DNA from: Arthrobacter sp. Y81
Lineage (GTDB): Bacteria > Actinomycetota > Actinomycetes > Actinomycetales > Micrococcaceae
NCBI RefSeq assembly: GCF_002929335.1
Contig: NZ_PJIL01000009.1
Coordinates: 1 to 64,000, forward strand
DNA: 64,000 nucleotides
Direction: 5' to 3'
The notes under the pieces are model-generated. The model searched no databases. It was not told the origin of the DNA and saw only the letters and a program-made list of their open reading frames with translations. The translations under genes were made by a program, and so were the position numbers. Shown here piece by piece: positions 34,724 through 44,268 of the stretch (positions are counted from its first letter, which is position 1; each line of letters begins with the position of its first letter).

Positions 34724-35980
34724 TTATGCCCCGATGATGTTGTACTCCGGACCGAACGGGAACTTGGTGATGTTCTCCGCGCCGTCTTCCCCGACCACCA
34801 GGATGTCGTGCTCGCGGTAGCCGCCGGCACCGGGCTGGCCGTCCAGGACTGTGATCATCGGTTCCATCGAAACCACCATGCCGGGCTCAAGGACGGTGTC
34901 GATGTCCTCGCGGAGCTCCAGCCCGGCTTCCCGGCCGTAGTAGTGGCTGAGGACGCCGAAGGAGTGCCCGTAGCCGAAGGTGCGGTTGGCCAGGAGGCCG
35001 TGTCCCACGTAGATCTCGTTCAGTTCGGCGGCGATGTCCTTGCAGACGGCACCGGGCTTGATGAGTTCGAGGCCGCGCTTGTGGACCTCCACGTTGATGT
35101 TCCAGAGTTCCAGCGAGCGGGCATCCGGTTCGCCGTAGAACAGGGTGCGTTCCAGGGCCGTGTAGTAGCCGGAGGTCATGGGGAAGCAGTTCAGCGACAG
35201 GATGTCGTGTTCCTGGATCTTGCGGGTGGTGGCCCAGTTGTGCGCGCCGTCCGTATTGATGCCGGACTGGAACCACACCCAGGTGTCACGGATCTCCGAG
35301 TCCGGGAACGTGCGGGCGATCTCGTGGACCATGGCCTCGGTTCCGATCAGCGCCACCTCGTATTCGGTGATCCCGGCGGTGATGGCGTTGCGGATGGCCT
35401 CGCCGCCCAGGTCGCCGATCCGCGCACCGTGCTTGATGACCTCGATCTCCTCGGTGGACTTGATCATTCGCTGGCGCATGGCGGCCTGGGCCACGTCCAC
35501 CAGGGTTGCGCCGGAGAAGGCGGCCTGGATCTTGTTGCGGTTGTCCAGCGGGAGCGAGTCATCTTCGACGCCGATCCGGCGGGCGTTGATGCCGCGGGTG
35601 CGCAGGACCTCCTGGATGGCGTGGATGTAGTTGTCCCGGCGCCAGTCCGTGTAGACAATGTTGTCGCCGAAGCTGCGGCGCCACGGCATCCCGGCGTCGA
35701 TGTTGGCCGTGACGGTGACGGTGTCGTCCTTGGTCACCACCATGGCGTAGGAGCGGCCGAAGGTCGTGAAAAGGAAGTCGGAGTAGTACTTGATCGAGTG
35801 GTAGCTGGTCAGGGCGACGGCGTCCAGGTCCTTCTCTGCCATGATCCGGCGCAGGCCGGCGAGGCGGCGCTCGAACTCGGTATCGGAGAACGTCAGCTTG
35901 ACCTTTTCGCCGTTGTGGAGGACCTTCAGGCGGTCCAGCTTGGCGACATTGTTGACGGCCTCGGTTTCGATGGTGGTCAT
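34724..35980 (-). CDS. Creatinase (creatine amidinohydrolase)
   Basis: A 418-residue pita-bread-fold enzyme of the M24 superfamily. It follows the Pseudomonas creatinase sequence, as I recall it, along its whole length: SYHSIKYYSDFL, PWRRSFGDNIVYTDWRRDN, SGINTDGAHN with the catalytic His (about 245), KPGAVCKDIA, and GGYREHDILVVGEDGAENIT. Creatinase splits creatine into sarcosine and urea and, unlike other M24 members, binds no metal. Sarcosine is also the product of dimethylglycine oxidase encoded at 53.4 kb, so both routes meet. ATG 35980 follows GAAAGG; the frame runs further upstream without a good site. Confidence 0.92.
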   Translation of the reverse strand: MTTIETEAVNNVAKLDRLKVLHNGEKVKLTFSDTEFERRLAGLRRIMAEKDLDAVALTSYHSIKYYSDFLFTTFGRSYAMVVTKDDTVTVTANIDAGMPWRRSFGDNIVYTDWRRDNYIHAIQEVLRTRGINARRIGVEDDSLPLDNRNKIQAAFSGATLVDVAQAAMRQRMIKSTEEIEVIKHGARIGDLGGEAIRNAITAGITEYEVALIGTEAMVHEIARTFPDSEIRDTWVWFQSGINTDGAHNWATTRKIQEHDILSLNCFPMTSGYYTALERTLFYGEPDARSLELWNINVEVHKRGLELIKPGAVCKDIAAELNEIYVGHGLLANRTFGYGHSFGVLSHYYGREAGLELREDIDTVLEPGMVVSMEPMITVLDGQPGAGGYREHDILVVGEDGAENITKFPFGPEYNIIGA

Positions 35981-36108
35981 GGGTTCATACCTTTCTTTAG
36001 TGCTGAATTGAGTGAGGAAAGTGTGTGGTGCGCCGTGCGGGGGCGTGCTGGGTGTGCCGGGTCCCTGGGCCGCAGGGCCCCTGGGCCGTAAGGACTCGGA
36101 ATCGCGCG

Positions 36109-37509
36109 TCATTCCTGCCGGAGTGGCTTCTTCGAGGTCTCGGTGGCGAACAGGACTGCGACCAGGGAGACGACCGATGCCGCCACCAGGTACCAGCCCG
36201 GGGCCACCTTGTTCTGGGTCAGGCCGATGAGCAGCGTGGCCATGAACGGGGCTGTGCCGCCGAAGAGTGCGTTGGACAGGTTGAAGCTGACGGCGAACCC
36301 GGTGTAGCGGACCCGGGTGGGGAAGAGCTCCGCCAGGAAGCTGGGGAGCGTGCCGTCGTTGAGCGTCAGCATGCCGCCAAGCAGGATCTGGACCAGGACG
36401 ATGACCAGGAAATTGCCCGTGTCCAGCAGCATGAAGGCCGGGACGGTCAGCACGATGAAGAGCAGTGAAGCGGTGATCAGCATGCGCTTGCGGCCGAACC
36501 TGTCCGAAGCGATGCCGGTCAGGAAGATGAAGCCGATGTAGCTTGCCAGGGCGATGGTGGTGGCAAGGAAGGACTCCGCTGCGCCGAAGCCGAGTTCCTC
36601 CGAGAGGTACGTGGGCATGTAGCTGAGGATTACGTAGAACCCGACGGCGTTGAGGAGCACGGCGCCGGTGGCAATGATCAGCTGCCTGCGGTAGGTCCGG
36701 AACATGGCAAAGACCGGGGTCTTGACGGTGTGGTCCTCGGCAGCCAGGGCCTGGAATGCCGGAGTGTCTTCGAGCTTGGTGCGGATGTAGCGTCCGATGA
36801 GGCCCATGGGTGCCGCGAGCAGGAACGGCAGCCGCCAGCCCCACTCATGCAGCTCCCCGGTGGTCAGGACGGTGCTGAGGAGCGCCGCGATCAGCGAACC
36901 AAGCAGCAGGCCCGCCGCGGTGCTGGCCGGAACGACGGCGGCATAGAGGCCGCGCTTGTTGGCAGGTGCGTACTCCACCAGGAAGGCGGAGGCGCCGGCG
37001 TATTCCCCGGCGGCGGAGAAGCCCTGGACGATCCTGACCAGGAGGAGAAGGATCGGCGCCATCACTCCGATGCTGGCGTATCCCGGGATCAGGGCGATGC
37101 AGAACGTGGATACGGACATGATGACGATGGAGAGCGACAGTGCTTTCCGCCGGCCCAGGCGGTCACCGATGTGGCCCCAGACGAATCCGCCGAGGGGGCG
37201 GACGAAGAATGAGACCGCGAAGACGCCGAAGGTTGCCAGCAGGGCTGCCTGCCGGTCAGCCTCCGGGAAGAACACTGACGAGATGGTCGCGGCAAGGTAA
37301 CCGTAGACGGCGTAGTCGAACCATTCGACGAAATTGCCGATGAAGCTGGCAGTGACCACCTTCCGGCGGGTTTCCTTGCTGACGCCGCTGTTGACGCCGC
37401 TGTTGGCGTCGCCGTTTTCGTCGCCGTTAGCGTCACCATTGACGCCGCTATGCGACTCCGGGCTGATCCGTCCCGCGAGTGTGGCGGGGGAGGAAGTTTC
37501 GTTACTCAT
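36109..37509 (-). CDS. MFS (metabolite:H+ symporter type) importer, probably creatine
   Basis: A 466-residue, 12-helix MFS carrier of the MHS/ProP-like subgroup. Marks are [18 protein letters not shown] in helix 1, [10 protein letters not shown] between helices 2 and 3, and [20 protein letters not shown]. Members import osmolytes and dicarboxylates. Position directly upstream of creatinase suggests creatine, but related methylated compounds are possible. A low-complexity N-terminus of about 45 residues ([20 protein letters not shown]) is encoded by short DNA repeats at about 37380-37445. The promoter is TTGACT-17-TACTCT (37560-37588) with a palindrome over the predicted transcription start. 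Confidence 0.85.
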   Translation of the reverse strand: MSNETSSPATLAGRISPESHSGVNGDANGDENGDANSGVNSGVSKETRRKVVTASFIGNFVEWFDYAVYGYLAATISSVFFPEADRQAALLATFGVFAVSFFVRPLGGFVWGHIGDRLGRRKALSLSIVIMSVSTFCIALIPGYASIGVMAPILLLLVRIVQGFSAAGEYAGASAFLVEYAPANKRGLYAAVVPASTAAGLLLGSLIAALLSTVLTTGELHEWGWRLPFLLAAPMGLIGRYIRTKLEDTPAFQALAAEDHTVKTPVFAMFRTYRRQLIIATGAVLLNAVGFYVILSYMPTYLSEELGFGAAESFLATTIALASYIGFIFLTGIASDRFGRKRMLITASLLFIVLTVPAFMLLDTGNFLVIVLVQILLGGMLTLNDGTLPSFLAELFPTRVRYTGFAVSFNLSNALFGGTAPFMATLLIGLTQNKVAPGWYLVAASVVSLVAVLFATETSKKPLRQE

Positions 37510-37530
37510 GTATCCACCAAAGTGTTTTGG

Positions 37531-37588
37531 GGTTGCATTCAGTGCAACGCTGTTGCACCAGAGTAGGCGTGACTTGTGACACAGTCAA
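37531..37588 (-). promoter_or_regulatory. Promoter and palindromic operator of the MFS-creatinase operon
   Basis: Reading leftward, a -35 TTGACT (37588-37583), 17-bp spacer and -10 TACTCT (37565-37560) are followed immediately by the perfect palindrome GTGCAAC-GCT-GTTGCAC (37542-37558), which overlaps the expected start of transcription. A further half-site gives GTTGCA-N5-TGCAAC at 37532-37548. Three alternating half-sites over the start point suggest repression, most likely by an IclR protein. The spacing is seen; the function is inferred. Confidence 0.65.
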
Positions 37589-37670
37589 TGCCTTCTTGTT
37601 TCCATTTTATGAATTTGGCACGAACGGATTGCATCTGCACGCTGGGTGGCGGGCCAGGATTCACGAAAAT

Positions 37671-37697
37671 TGTTGCATTCAGCGGATTGTGGTTGCA
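37671..37697 (+). promoter_or_regulatory. GTTGC element upstream of betA-betB
   Basis: A 27-bp segment that matches the element at 37531-37557 at 20 positions in the same orientation, sharing the 11-mer GTTGCATTCAG. It also matches the betaine-demethylation promoter elements at 59.4-59.5 kb, with one extra base. It lies 61 bp upstream of the -35 box proposed for the second betA gene, a distance typical of activator or looping sites. Confidence 0.55.
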
Positions 37698-37757
37698 GCA
37701 ATGAGGTTCGAGGAAAGCTCGCGCGGCAGCTCGCGGTTGTTGCGCTTCTGTGACCTA

Positions 37758-37787
37758 TTGACACCCCCGTGTGACGGCTGTCATATT
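37758..37787 (+). promoter_or_regulatory. Promoter candidate for the second betA-betB operon
   Basis: TTGACA at 37758-37763, an 18-bp spacer and CATATT at 37782-37787 (or TCATAT with 17 bp) resemble a sigma-70-type promoter. It would leave an untranslated leader of about 150 nt before ATG 37944. TGAC-GGCT-GTCA overlaps the spacer. The remaining bases of the 434-bp gap (37510-37943) show no gene. Confidence 0.55.
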
Positions 37788-37943
37788 TTCCAGTACGCGC
37801 TATGTGCATCGCGTTGTGTAATACGCAATTCGGCGAGCACCACATCGTCAGGGCGCACTGAGCACGAACCGGCTTCCCGATCAGGGAAAGGGCCGGGCGT
37901 TACGGCGCCCGGGTCCGCACGACGTACAAGGAGACTTCGCAGA

Positions 37944-39671
37944 ATGACAGAGACTAGCTACGACTACGTCATCGTGGGTGGGGGAAGCGCGGGTTCCGTG
38001 CTTGCCAACCGCCTCAGCGCCGGAGGCACGCGAAGTGTCCTGGTCCTGGAAGCGGGACGCAGCGACTACCCCTGGGATCTGTTCATTCAGATGCCGGCTG
38101 CCCTGACCTTCCCCAGCGGCAATCCGTTCTACGACTGGCGCTACCAGTCGGATCCGGAGCCGCACATGGGCGGACGCCGCGTGGCACATGCCCGCGGCAA
38201 GGTCCTGGGCGGCTCCAGCTCTATCAACGGCATGATCTTCCAGCGCGGAAACCCGCTGGACTACGAACGCTGGGGAGCCGACGCCGGGATGGATACCTGG
38301 GATTTCGCGCATTGCCTCCCGTACTTCAACCGGATGGAAAACGCCCTGGCGGCGGAGCCGGACGATGAGCTCCGCGGCCACTCGGGACCCCTGGTGCTGG
38401 AACGCGGCCCCGCCACCAACCCGCTGTTCCAGGCATTCTTCCGGGCGGCCCAGGAAGCCGGCTTCCCGCTGACCGATGACGTGAACGGCTACCGCCAGGA
38501 AGGCTTCGCGGCCTTTGACCGGAATATCCACAAGGGCCAGCGGCTCTCCGCGTCCCGCGCCTATCTCCGCCCGGGCTTCAAGCGGCCCAACCTGACGGTC
38601 CTCACCCGTGCGCTGGCCACGAAGATCAACTTCAAGGGCAACGTGGCCACGGGCGTCACCTATCGGCGCAACGGCAAGATGCACCAGGTCAACGCCGGCG
38701 AGGTGATCCTGTCCGGCGGCGCCATCAACACCCCGCAGCTGCTGCAGCTCTCCGGCGTCGGCGAAGCGAATCACCTCAAGTCGCTGGGCATCAACCCGGT
38801 GGTCAACCTCCCCGGCGTCGGCGAGAACCTGCAGGACCACCTCGAGGTCTACATCCAGCACGCCTGCACGCAGCCGGTCTCGATGCAGCCGAACCTGGAC
38901 CTGTGGCGCTACCCGCTCATCGGCCTCCAGTGGCTCCTGGGCCGGAAGGGGCCGGCCGCCACCAACCACTTCGAAGGCGGCGGGTTCGTCCGCTCCAACG
39001 ACGACGTCGCGTACCCGAACCTGATGTTCCACTTCCTGCCCGTTGCCGTGCGCTATGACGGTCAGAAGGCGGACGCCAAGCACGGCTACCAGGTGCACAT
39101 CGGCCCCATGTACTCCGACGCCCGCGGCAGCCTCAAGATTAAGTCCACCGACCCCGCCATGCATCCCTCCATGGTGTTCAACTACCTCTCCACGGAGCAG
39201 GACCGCCGCGAATGGGTGGAATCCATCCACATCGCCCGCGACATCCTGGGCCAGTCGGCCATGGGTCCCTTCAACGGCGGGGAGCTTTCGCCCGGCCGGG
39301 GCGTCCAGACAGACGCCGAAATCCTGGACTGGGTGGCCCGCGACGCTGAGACGGCGCTGCACCCGTCCTGCACCGCGAAAATGGGGCCGGAATCGGACCC
39401 GATGGCCGTGGTGAACCCGCTCGACATGGGCGTGCACGGCATCCAGGGCCTCCGCGTGGTGGATGCCTCGGCCATGCCGTACGTGACCAACGGCAACATC
39501 TACGCCCCGGTGATGATGCTGGCCGAAAAGGCCGCCGACCTGATCACCGGCACGGCGCCGCTGCAGCCGCAGCATGCCGAGTTCTACCGCCACGGCATCA
39601 GCCCGCTTCAGCGGGATCACGGGGCGCGGGACCAAAGCGCAGCCACCCAACCCGTGGCGACGAAGGGCTGA
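37944..39671 (+). CDS. betA: Choline dehydrogenase (second copy)
   Basis: A 575-residue GMC flavoprotein close to E. coli-type Bet[20 protein letters not shown] at the N-terminus, [21 protein letters not shown], the FAD-site [17 protein letters not shown], and catalytic [10 protein letters not shown] near 472-481. It oxidises choline to betaine aldehyde at the membrane with a quinone-linked acceptor in known members. AAGGAG lies 10 bases before ATG 37944; the frame is open far upstream but without a site or family match. It heads betA-betB-APC. It is only distantly similar to the GMC enzyme at 16146-17726. Confidence 0.93.
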   Translation: MTETSYDYVIVGGGSAGSVLANRLSAGGTRSVLVLEAGRSDYPWDLFIQMPAALTFPSGNPFYDWRYQSDPEPHMGGRRVAHARGKVLGGSSSINGMIFQRGNPLDYERWGADAGMDTWDFAHCLPYFNRMENALAAEPDDELRGHSGPLVLERGPATNPLFQAFFRAAQEAGFPLTDDVNGYRQEGFAAFDRNIHKGQRLSASRAYLRPGFKRPNLTVLTRALATKINFKGNVATGVTYRRNGKMHQVNAGEVILSGGAINTPQLLQLSGVGEANHLKSLGINPVVNLPGVGENLQDHLEVYIQHACTQPVSMQPNLDLWRYPLIGLQWLLGRKGPAATNHFEGGGFVRSNDDVAYPNLMFHFLPVAVRYDGQKADAKHGYQVHIGPMYSDARGSLKIKSTDPAMHPSMVFNYLSTEQDRREWVESIHIARDILGQSAMGPFNGGELSPGRGVQTDAEILDWVARDAETALHPSCTAKMGPESDPMAVVNPLDMGVHGIQGLRVVDASAMPYVTNGNIYAPVMMLAEKAADLITGTAPLQPQHAEFYRHGISPLQRDHGARDQSAATQPVATKG

Positions 39672-39680
39672 GGGGGCAAA

Positions 39681-41231
39681 TTGACGATCGATACTGAGCT
39701 GCAGCTCGCCCGCGGGGTCTACATCGACGGCGGGTGGTCGCCGTCGTCGGGAAACCGGACCCGCACCATCACCTGCCCGGCCGACGGCACCGAAGTGGCC
39801 GTCGTCGCGGAGGGAACGGCGGCGGACGCCGAGGCGGCGGTTGCCAGCGCACGGACGGCGTTCGACGACGGCGAGTGGCCGCGCACGCCGGAACGGGAAC
39901 GCGGCCGTGTCCTGCAGCGGGTCGCCGAGCTGCTGGAGCGCGACCGGGCCGCCTACGCCAGGGCGGAGGCACTGGACACGGGGAAGAGGTACGTCGAGGC
40001 CGAATACGACATCGACGATGTTACGGCCTGCTTCCGCTATTACGCCGGCATCGCGGGCACTGACGCCGGGCGGGTGATCGACACGGGCAACCCCGATGCG
40101 ATCAGCCGGATCGTGCACATGCCCGTGGGCGTCTGCGGGCTGATCACGCCGTGGAACTATCCGCTCCTGCAGGTCTCCTGGAAGGTGGCGCCCGCACTCC
40201 TGGCGGGCAACACCTTCGTCCTGAAGCCCAGCGAGCTGACGCCGTCCACGGCCGTCCTGCTCATGGAGACACTGCGCGAGGCGGGTGTGCCCGCAGGCGT
40301 CGCCAACCTGGTCACCGGTACGGGGCCGGAAGTCGGCGGCGTGCTGAGTACGGATCCCCGCGTGGACCTGGTGTCCTTTACCGGCGGCCTGGCCACGGGT
40401 AAACGCATCATGGAAGCGGCGGCCGGCACGGTAAAACGTGTTGCCCTGGAGTTGGGCGGGAAGAACCCCAACATTGTGTTTGCCGACGCCGACTGGGAAG
40501 CCGCCGTCGACTTCGCCCTGACCGCCATCTTCCTGCACTCCGGCCAGGTCTGTTCCGCCGGGGCACGGCTGATCGTCGAGGAATCCCTCCACGACGAATT
40601 CGTGGCCGAAGTGGCGCGCAGGGCCCGGAAAATCCGCCTGGGCGGGCCGTTCGACGAACGGGCTGAGACCGGACCGCTGATTTCCTTCGCGCACCGGGAC
40701 AAGGTTCACGCCTACGTCCAGGCCGGTGTATCCGAAGGCGCGACGCTTGTCTGCGGGGGGATCATTCCGGACGGCGTGATCCACGGCAGTGTCATCCCTG
40801 ACGGGCCAAATCTGGCCGCCGGAAGCTACTACCCGCCCACCATCCTCGACGGCTGCAGCAGCACCATGAGCGTGGTGCAGGAGGAGTCCTTCGGTCCCGT
40901 GCTGACCGTGGAAACCTTCCGCACCGAGGCCGAGGCCATCCGGCTTGCCAACGACACTGTCTACGGCCTGGCCGGGGCAGTCTGGACCGGCGACGGCTCC
41001 CGTGCCCAGCGGGTGGCCCAGGCGCTGCGGCACGGCACCGTCTGGATCAACGACTACCACCCCTACGTCCCGCAGGCCGAATGGGGAGGCTTCGGGCAAT
41101 CCGGCAACGGACGGGAACTCGGGGCGCTCGGCCTGGCGGAATACCGGGAAACCAAGCACATCTGGCAGAACACCAGGCCCGGTCCCAGCCGCTGGTTCGG
41201 CTCGTCGGAACCGGGCCCGACGCCGGGCTAG
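39681..41231 (+). CDS. betB: Betaine aldehyde dehydrogenase (second copy)
   Basis: A 516-residue aldehyde dehydrogenase, paralogue of the one at 14625-16139. The catalytic residues are visible in LELGGKNPNIVF (Glu near 254) and SGQVCSAGARL (Cys near 290). It completes choline oxidation to glycine betaine. The start is TTG 39681, nine bases after the betA stop, with GAGGGGG just upstream; no ATG lies closer to the family N-terminus. An insert of about 13 residues (IIPDGVIHGSVIPDGP, about 356-371) is not present in the first copy. Confidence 0.92.
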   Translation: MTIDTELQLARGVYIDGGWSPSSGNRTRTITCPADGTEVAVVAEGTAADAEAAVASARTAFDDGEWPRTPERERGRVLQRVAELLERDRAAYARAEALDTGKRYVEAEYDIDDVTACFRYYAGIAGTDAGRVIDTGNPDAISRIVHMPVGVCGLITPWNYPLLQVSWKVAPALLAGNTFVLKPSELTPSTAVLLMETLREAGVPAGVANLVTGTGPEVGGVLSTDPRVDLVSFTGGLATGKRIMEAAAGTVKRVALELGGKNPNIVFADADWEAAVDFALTAIFLHSGQVCSAGARLIVEESLHDEFVAEVARRARKIRLGGPFDERAETGPLISFAHRDKVHAYVQAGVSEGATLVCGGIIPDGVIHGSVIPDGPNLAAGSYYPPTILDGCSSTMSVVQEESFGPVLTVETFRTEAEAIRLANDTVYGLAGAVWTGDGSRAQRVAQALRHGTVWINDYHPYVPQAEWGGFGQSGNGRELGALGLAEYRETKHIWQNTRPGPSRWFGSSEPGPTPG

Positions 41232-41286
41232 CGGGGGCACTACCGGCAAGGCACCACCTATGGGGAACCGGTCCGCGCCGGCGGCT

Positions 41287-41322
41287 CCTGCAAGCACAGC
41301 TTTCAACACGCTGGCTTGCAGG
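41287..41322. promoter_or_regulatory. Leader stem-loop before the APC permease
   Basis: CCTGCAAGC at 41287-41295 pairs with GCTTGCAGG at 41314-41322 around an 18-nt loop, within the 175-bp gap before the permease gene. There is no T-run. It could modulate read-through from betB or stabilise the mRNA. I could not match the leader to a known riboswitch. Confidence 0.4.
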
Positions 41323-41406
41323 CGCCGCTCGACGCCGGCCGTTGATTTCGCCCGCGCCTTCGGGCTGCGGGCCGTCACCATCGTGCTATTCGACTTAGGA
41401 GCTCAG

Positions 41407-43008
41407 ATGTTAGAACCCAGCAAGATAGGACCCAGCACAAGCGCTGACGCAAGCGGCATGGACGAATTCGGCTACGCCCAGACCCTGGACCGCAGCATAG
41501 GAAAGTTCGCCAGCTTCGCCGCGGGAGTCAGCTACATCTCCATCCTCACCGGTGTTTTCCAACTGTTCTACTTCGGTTTCTCCATGGCCGGACCCGCCTA
41601 TGCCTGGTCCTGGCCCATCGTCTTCGTCGGCCAGCTGATGGTGGCGCTGTGCTTCGCCGAACTGGCCGGCCGCTACCCGGTGGCCGGCTCGGTCTACAAC
41701 TGGGCCAAGCGGCTCTCCTCCGGAACATTTGCCTGGCTGGCCGGCTGGCTGCTCCTGCTCTCCTCCATGATGGCGCTCGGAGCCGTGGCCCTGGCCCTGC
41801 AGCTCACCCTGCCCCAGATCTGGTCGGGCTTCCAGCTGGTGGGAGACGGCACCGGGCAGTACGACTTCGCGGTCAACGGAGTCCTGCTGGCCAGCATCAT
41901 GATCGGCGTCTCCACCCTCATCAACGCCTTCGGCGTGAAGCTCATGACCCGGATCAACAGCATCGGCGTGTTCGTGGAACTGGCCGCCGCCGTGCTGCTC
42001 ATCCTGGCCCTCGGCTGGCACGTGGTCCGCGGTCCTGAAGTCCTCTTCGACACCGCCGGCTTCGGCGACGAGCACCCCCTCGGTTTCTTCGGGGTGTTCC
42101 TCATCGGTGCCATGGCCTCCGGCTATGTGATGTACGGCTTCGACACCGCCAGTTCCCTCGGCGAGGAGACGAAGGATCCCAAGCGCACGGCACCCAAAGC
42201 CATCCTTCGCGCCGTCACCGCGTCCTTCGTGCTCGGCGGCCTGATCCTCCTCGGCGGGCTGCTGGCCGCACCGGACCTCAGCGACCCCAAGGTTGGCGCT
42301 GCCGACGGCGGCCTGCAGTACGTGGTGCTTTCGGTGCTGGGCGGCCCGTTCGGCAAGGCCTTCCTGGTCTGCATCGTGGTGGCGGTCATCGTCTGCACCC
42401 TGGCCGTCCACGCTGCCGCAATCCGGATGATGTTCGCCATGGCCCGGGACAACAACCTGCCGTTCAGCCGCCAGCTCAGCAAGGTGGACCCGGTCCGGAA
42501 AACCCCGACTGTGGCCGCCATCGTGATCGGCATCCTCGCCGTGATCCCGCTGGTCGTCAACGTCATGCAGCCCGCGATCTTCACCATCCTTTCCAGCATC
42601 AGCATCGTCCTGATCTACTTGTCGTACCTGCTGGTCACGGTCCCGATGCTGCGGAAGCGGCTGCTGAAGAAATGGCCGCTGGCGGATGATGACACCGAGC
42701 CGGGCTTCTGCCTGGGCAAGTGGGGGATGCCGGTCAACATCCTCGCAGTGCTGTGGGGCGGTGCCATGACGCTCAACCTGGTCTGGCCGCGCCCCGAGAT
42801 CTACAACTCGGTGCCGCCCTTTGAGTGGTACCTCCAGTGGGGAGGCGTCCTCTTCGTGGGGGCCGTCGTCGTCATCGGTGTCCTGCTGTACCGCCTGAAG
42901 ATCAGGCACCAGACGGGCGTCCTCGCGGAGCACGCCGCTCCCGCGGCGGATGCTACCGTGGCTGGCGAGCCCGTCACGCGTGATGGAGACCTCGAACCAG
43001 CCCGATAG
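41407..43008 (+). CDS. APC-family amino acid/amine permease
   Basis: A 533-residue permease with about 12 membrane helices of the amino acid-polyamine-organocation type, subgroup with DEFGYAQTLDRSIGKFASFAAG at the start and YGFDTASSLGEETKDPKRTAPKAI midway. The substrate is not certain. Position after betA-betB and before formaldehyde detoxification suggests import of an amine that yields C1 units (choline, sarcosine or similar). ATG 41407 follows TTAGGAGC. The 175-bp gap from betB holds a stem-loop. The soluble C-terminus is short and Ala-rich. Confidence 0.8.
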   Translation: MLEPSKIGPSTSADASGMDEFGYAQTLDRSIGKFASFAAGVSYISILTGVFQLFYFGFSMAGPAYAWSWPIVFVGQLMVALCFAELAGRYPVAGSVYNWAKRLSSGTFAWLAGWLLLLSSMMALGAVALALQLTLPQIWSGFQLVGDGTGQYDFAVNGVLLASIMIGVSTLINAFGVKLMTRINSIGVFVELAAAVLLILALGWHVVRGPEVLFDTAGFGDEHPLGFFGVFLIGAMASGYVMYGFDTASSLGEETKDPKRTAPKAILRAVTASFVLGGLILLGGLLAAPDLSDPKVGAADGGLQYVVLSVLGGPFGKAFLVCIVVAVIVCTLAVHAAAIRMMFAMARDNNLPFSRQLSKVDPVRKTPTVAAIVIGILAVIPLVVNVMQPAIFTILSSISIVLIYLSYLLVTVPMLRKRLLKKWPLADDDTEPGFCLGKWGMPVNILAVLWGGAMTLNLVWPRPEIYNSVPPFEWYLQWGGVLFVGAVVVIGVLLYRLKIRHQTGVLAEHAAPAADATVAGEPVTRDGDLEPAR

Positions 43009-43107
43009 CCATCCCTTTGGGTGCCCCCGGCCATCCCTTTGGGTAGCCGCCAGCGGGCACCGCAGCTTCTAGTATTTGTTAGTCGGATCGGCGATATTCG
43101 TCCGATC
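43008..43107 (+). promoter_or_regulatory. Direct repeat and inverted repeat before the formaldehyde dehydrogenase
   Basis: GCCATCCCTTTGGGT is repeated at 43008-43022 and 43030-43044, beginning at the last base of the permease stop codon. Further on, GATCGG-N10-CCGATC (43086-43107) lies 21 bp before ATG 43129. The inverted repeat is an operator candidate for the detoxification genes; the direct repeat may be a weak terminator pair, as each copy contains CCC-TTT-GGG. Confidence 0.4.
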
Positions 43108-43128
43108 AACGAAAGGAACACAGGAATC

Positions 43129-44268
43129 ATGGTTCACAAAGTAAAGGCCGTCATAGCCAGGGAAAAGAATGCCCCGGTATCGGTTGAGACCATCCTGGTG
43201 CCGGATCCGGGGCCGGGAGAGGCCCTCGTGGACATCCTTACCTGCGGTGTCTGCCACACGGACCTGCACTACAAGCAGGGCGGAATCACTGACGATTTCC
43301 CCATCCTGCTGGGCCATGAGGCCACCGGTGTGGTCAGCGCCGTCGGACCGGATGTCACCGAAGTGGCTCCCGGCGACCGCGTGATCCTGAACTGGCGGGC
43401 CGTGTGCGGTGAATGCCGCGCCTGCGCCAAGGGCCAGCCGCAGTACTGCTTCAACACGCACAACGCGACGCAGAAAATGACGCTTGAGGACGGCACCGAA
43501 CTCTCGCCTGCGCTCGGCATCGGCGCCTTCGCCGAGAAAACGCTCGTCGGTGCCGGGCAGTGCACCAAGATTGACGACGACGTCGATCCCGCCGCCGTCG
43601 GACTGCTCGGCTGCGGAGTGATGGCAGGCATCGGCGCCGCCATCAACACCGGTGAAGTCAAGCGTGGCGAATCCGTCGCCGTGATCGGCTGCGGCGGTGT
43701 TGGCATCGCCGCCATCGCCGGGGCAAAGCTGGCCGGCGCCACGACGATCATCGCGGTCGACATCGACGCCAACAAGATCGAAATGGCCAAGTCCCTCGGC
43801 GCCACCCACGGCGTGGACTCCAGCAAGGAGGACCCCATCGAGGCCATCCGGGCACTGACCGGCGGCAACGGTGCCGACGTCGTGATCGAGGCGGTGGGCC
43901 GCCCCGAAACGTACAAGCAGGCGTTCTACGCCCGGGACCTCGCCGGCCGCGTGGTGCTGGTGGGCGTTCCGACGCCGGACATGAAGCTCGAGCTGCCGCT
44001 GCTGGATGTCTTCGGCCGCGGCGGATCCCTGAAGTCCTCCTGGTACGGCGACTGCCTGCCCTCCCGCGACTTCCCTATGCTGGTGGCGCAGTACAAGTTG
44101 GGCAACCTGGACCTGGACGCGTTCGTGACCGAGCGCATCACCATCGACCAGGTGGAAGAGGCCTTCGGCAAGATGCACGAGGGCAAGGTGCTGCGTTCCG
44201 TGGTGGAAATCCGCCCGGCCGCCGGGACCGTCACGTCCGCTGAGACTGTCACGGCGGTGTCCGCGTGA
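43129..44268 (+). CDS. S-(hydroxymethyl)mycothiol dehydrogenase (formaldehyde dehydrogenase)
   Basis: A 379-residue zinc alcohol dehydrogenase of the class III-like, mycothiol-dependent type. Catalytic Zn ligands lie in CGVCHTD and GHEATG, the structural Zn Cys set is in [15 protein letters not shown], and the NAD site is [13 protein letters not shown]. In actinobacteria this enzyme oxidises the spontaneous formaldehyde-mycothiol adduct to S-formylmycothiol. It is placed to remove formaldehyde released by betaine and dimethylglycine demethylation. Its TGA overlaps the GTG of the MBL gene, the same pairing known for mscR neighbours in mycobacteria. Confidence 0.9.
   Translation: MVHKVKAVIAREKNAPVSVETILVPDPGPGEALVDILTCGVCHTDLHYKQGGITDDFPILLGHEATGVVSAVGPDVTEVAPGDRVILNWRAVCGECRACAKGQPQYCFNTHNATQKMTLEDGTELSPALGIGAFAEKTLVGAGQCTKIDDDVDPAAVGLLGCGVMAGIGAAINTGEVKRGESVAVIGCGGVGIAAIAGAKLAGATTIIAVDIDANKIEMAKSLGATHGVDSSKEDPIEAIRALTGGNGADVVIEAVGRPETYKQAFYARDLAGRVVLVGVPTPDMKLELPLLDVFGRGGSLKSSWYGDCLPSRDFPMLVAQYKLGNLDLDAFVTERITIDQVEEAFGKMHEGKVLRSVVEIRPAAGTVTSAETVTAVSA

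Noticed and set aside
36061-36090. Terminator or operator from the repeated CCCTGGGCCG near the creatinase leader.
   Set aside because: Two short GC-rich direct repeats without a convincing stem, T-run or palindrome.
37881-41381. An 1166-codon open frame on the minus strand opposite betA-betB.
   Set aside because: It lies exactly antisense to two clearly homologous genes; its translation is Arg/Gly/His/Pro-rich without domains. Long antisense frames are expected in high-GC DNA.
41232-41406. Riboswitch in the leader of the APC permease gene.
   Set aside because: Only one simple stem-loop is visible; I could not fit the conserved cores of the glycine, guanidine or SAM classes.
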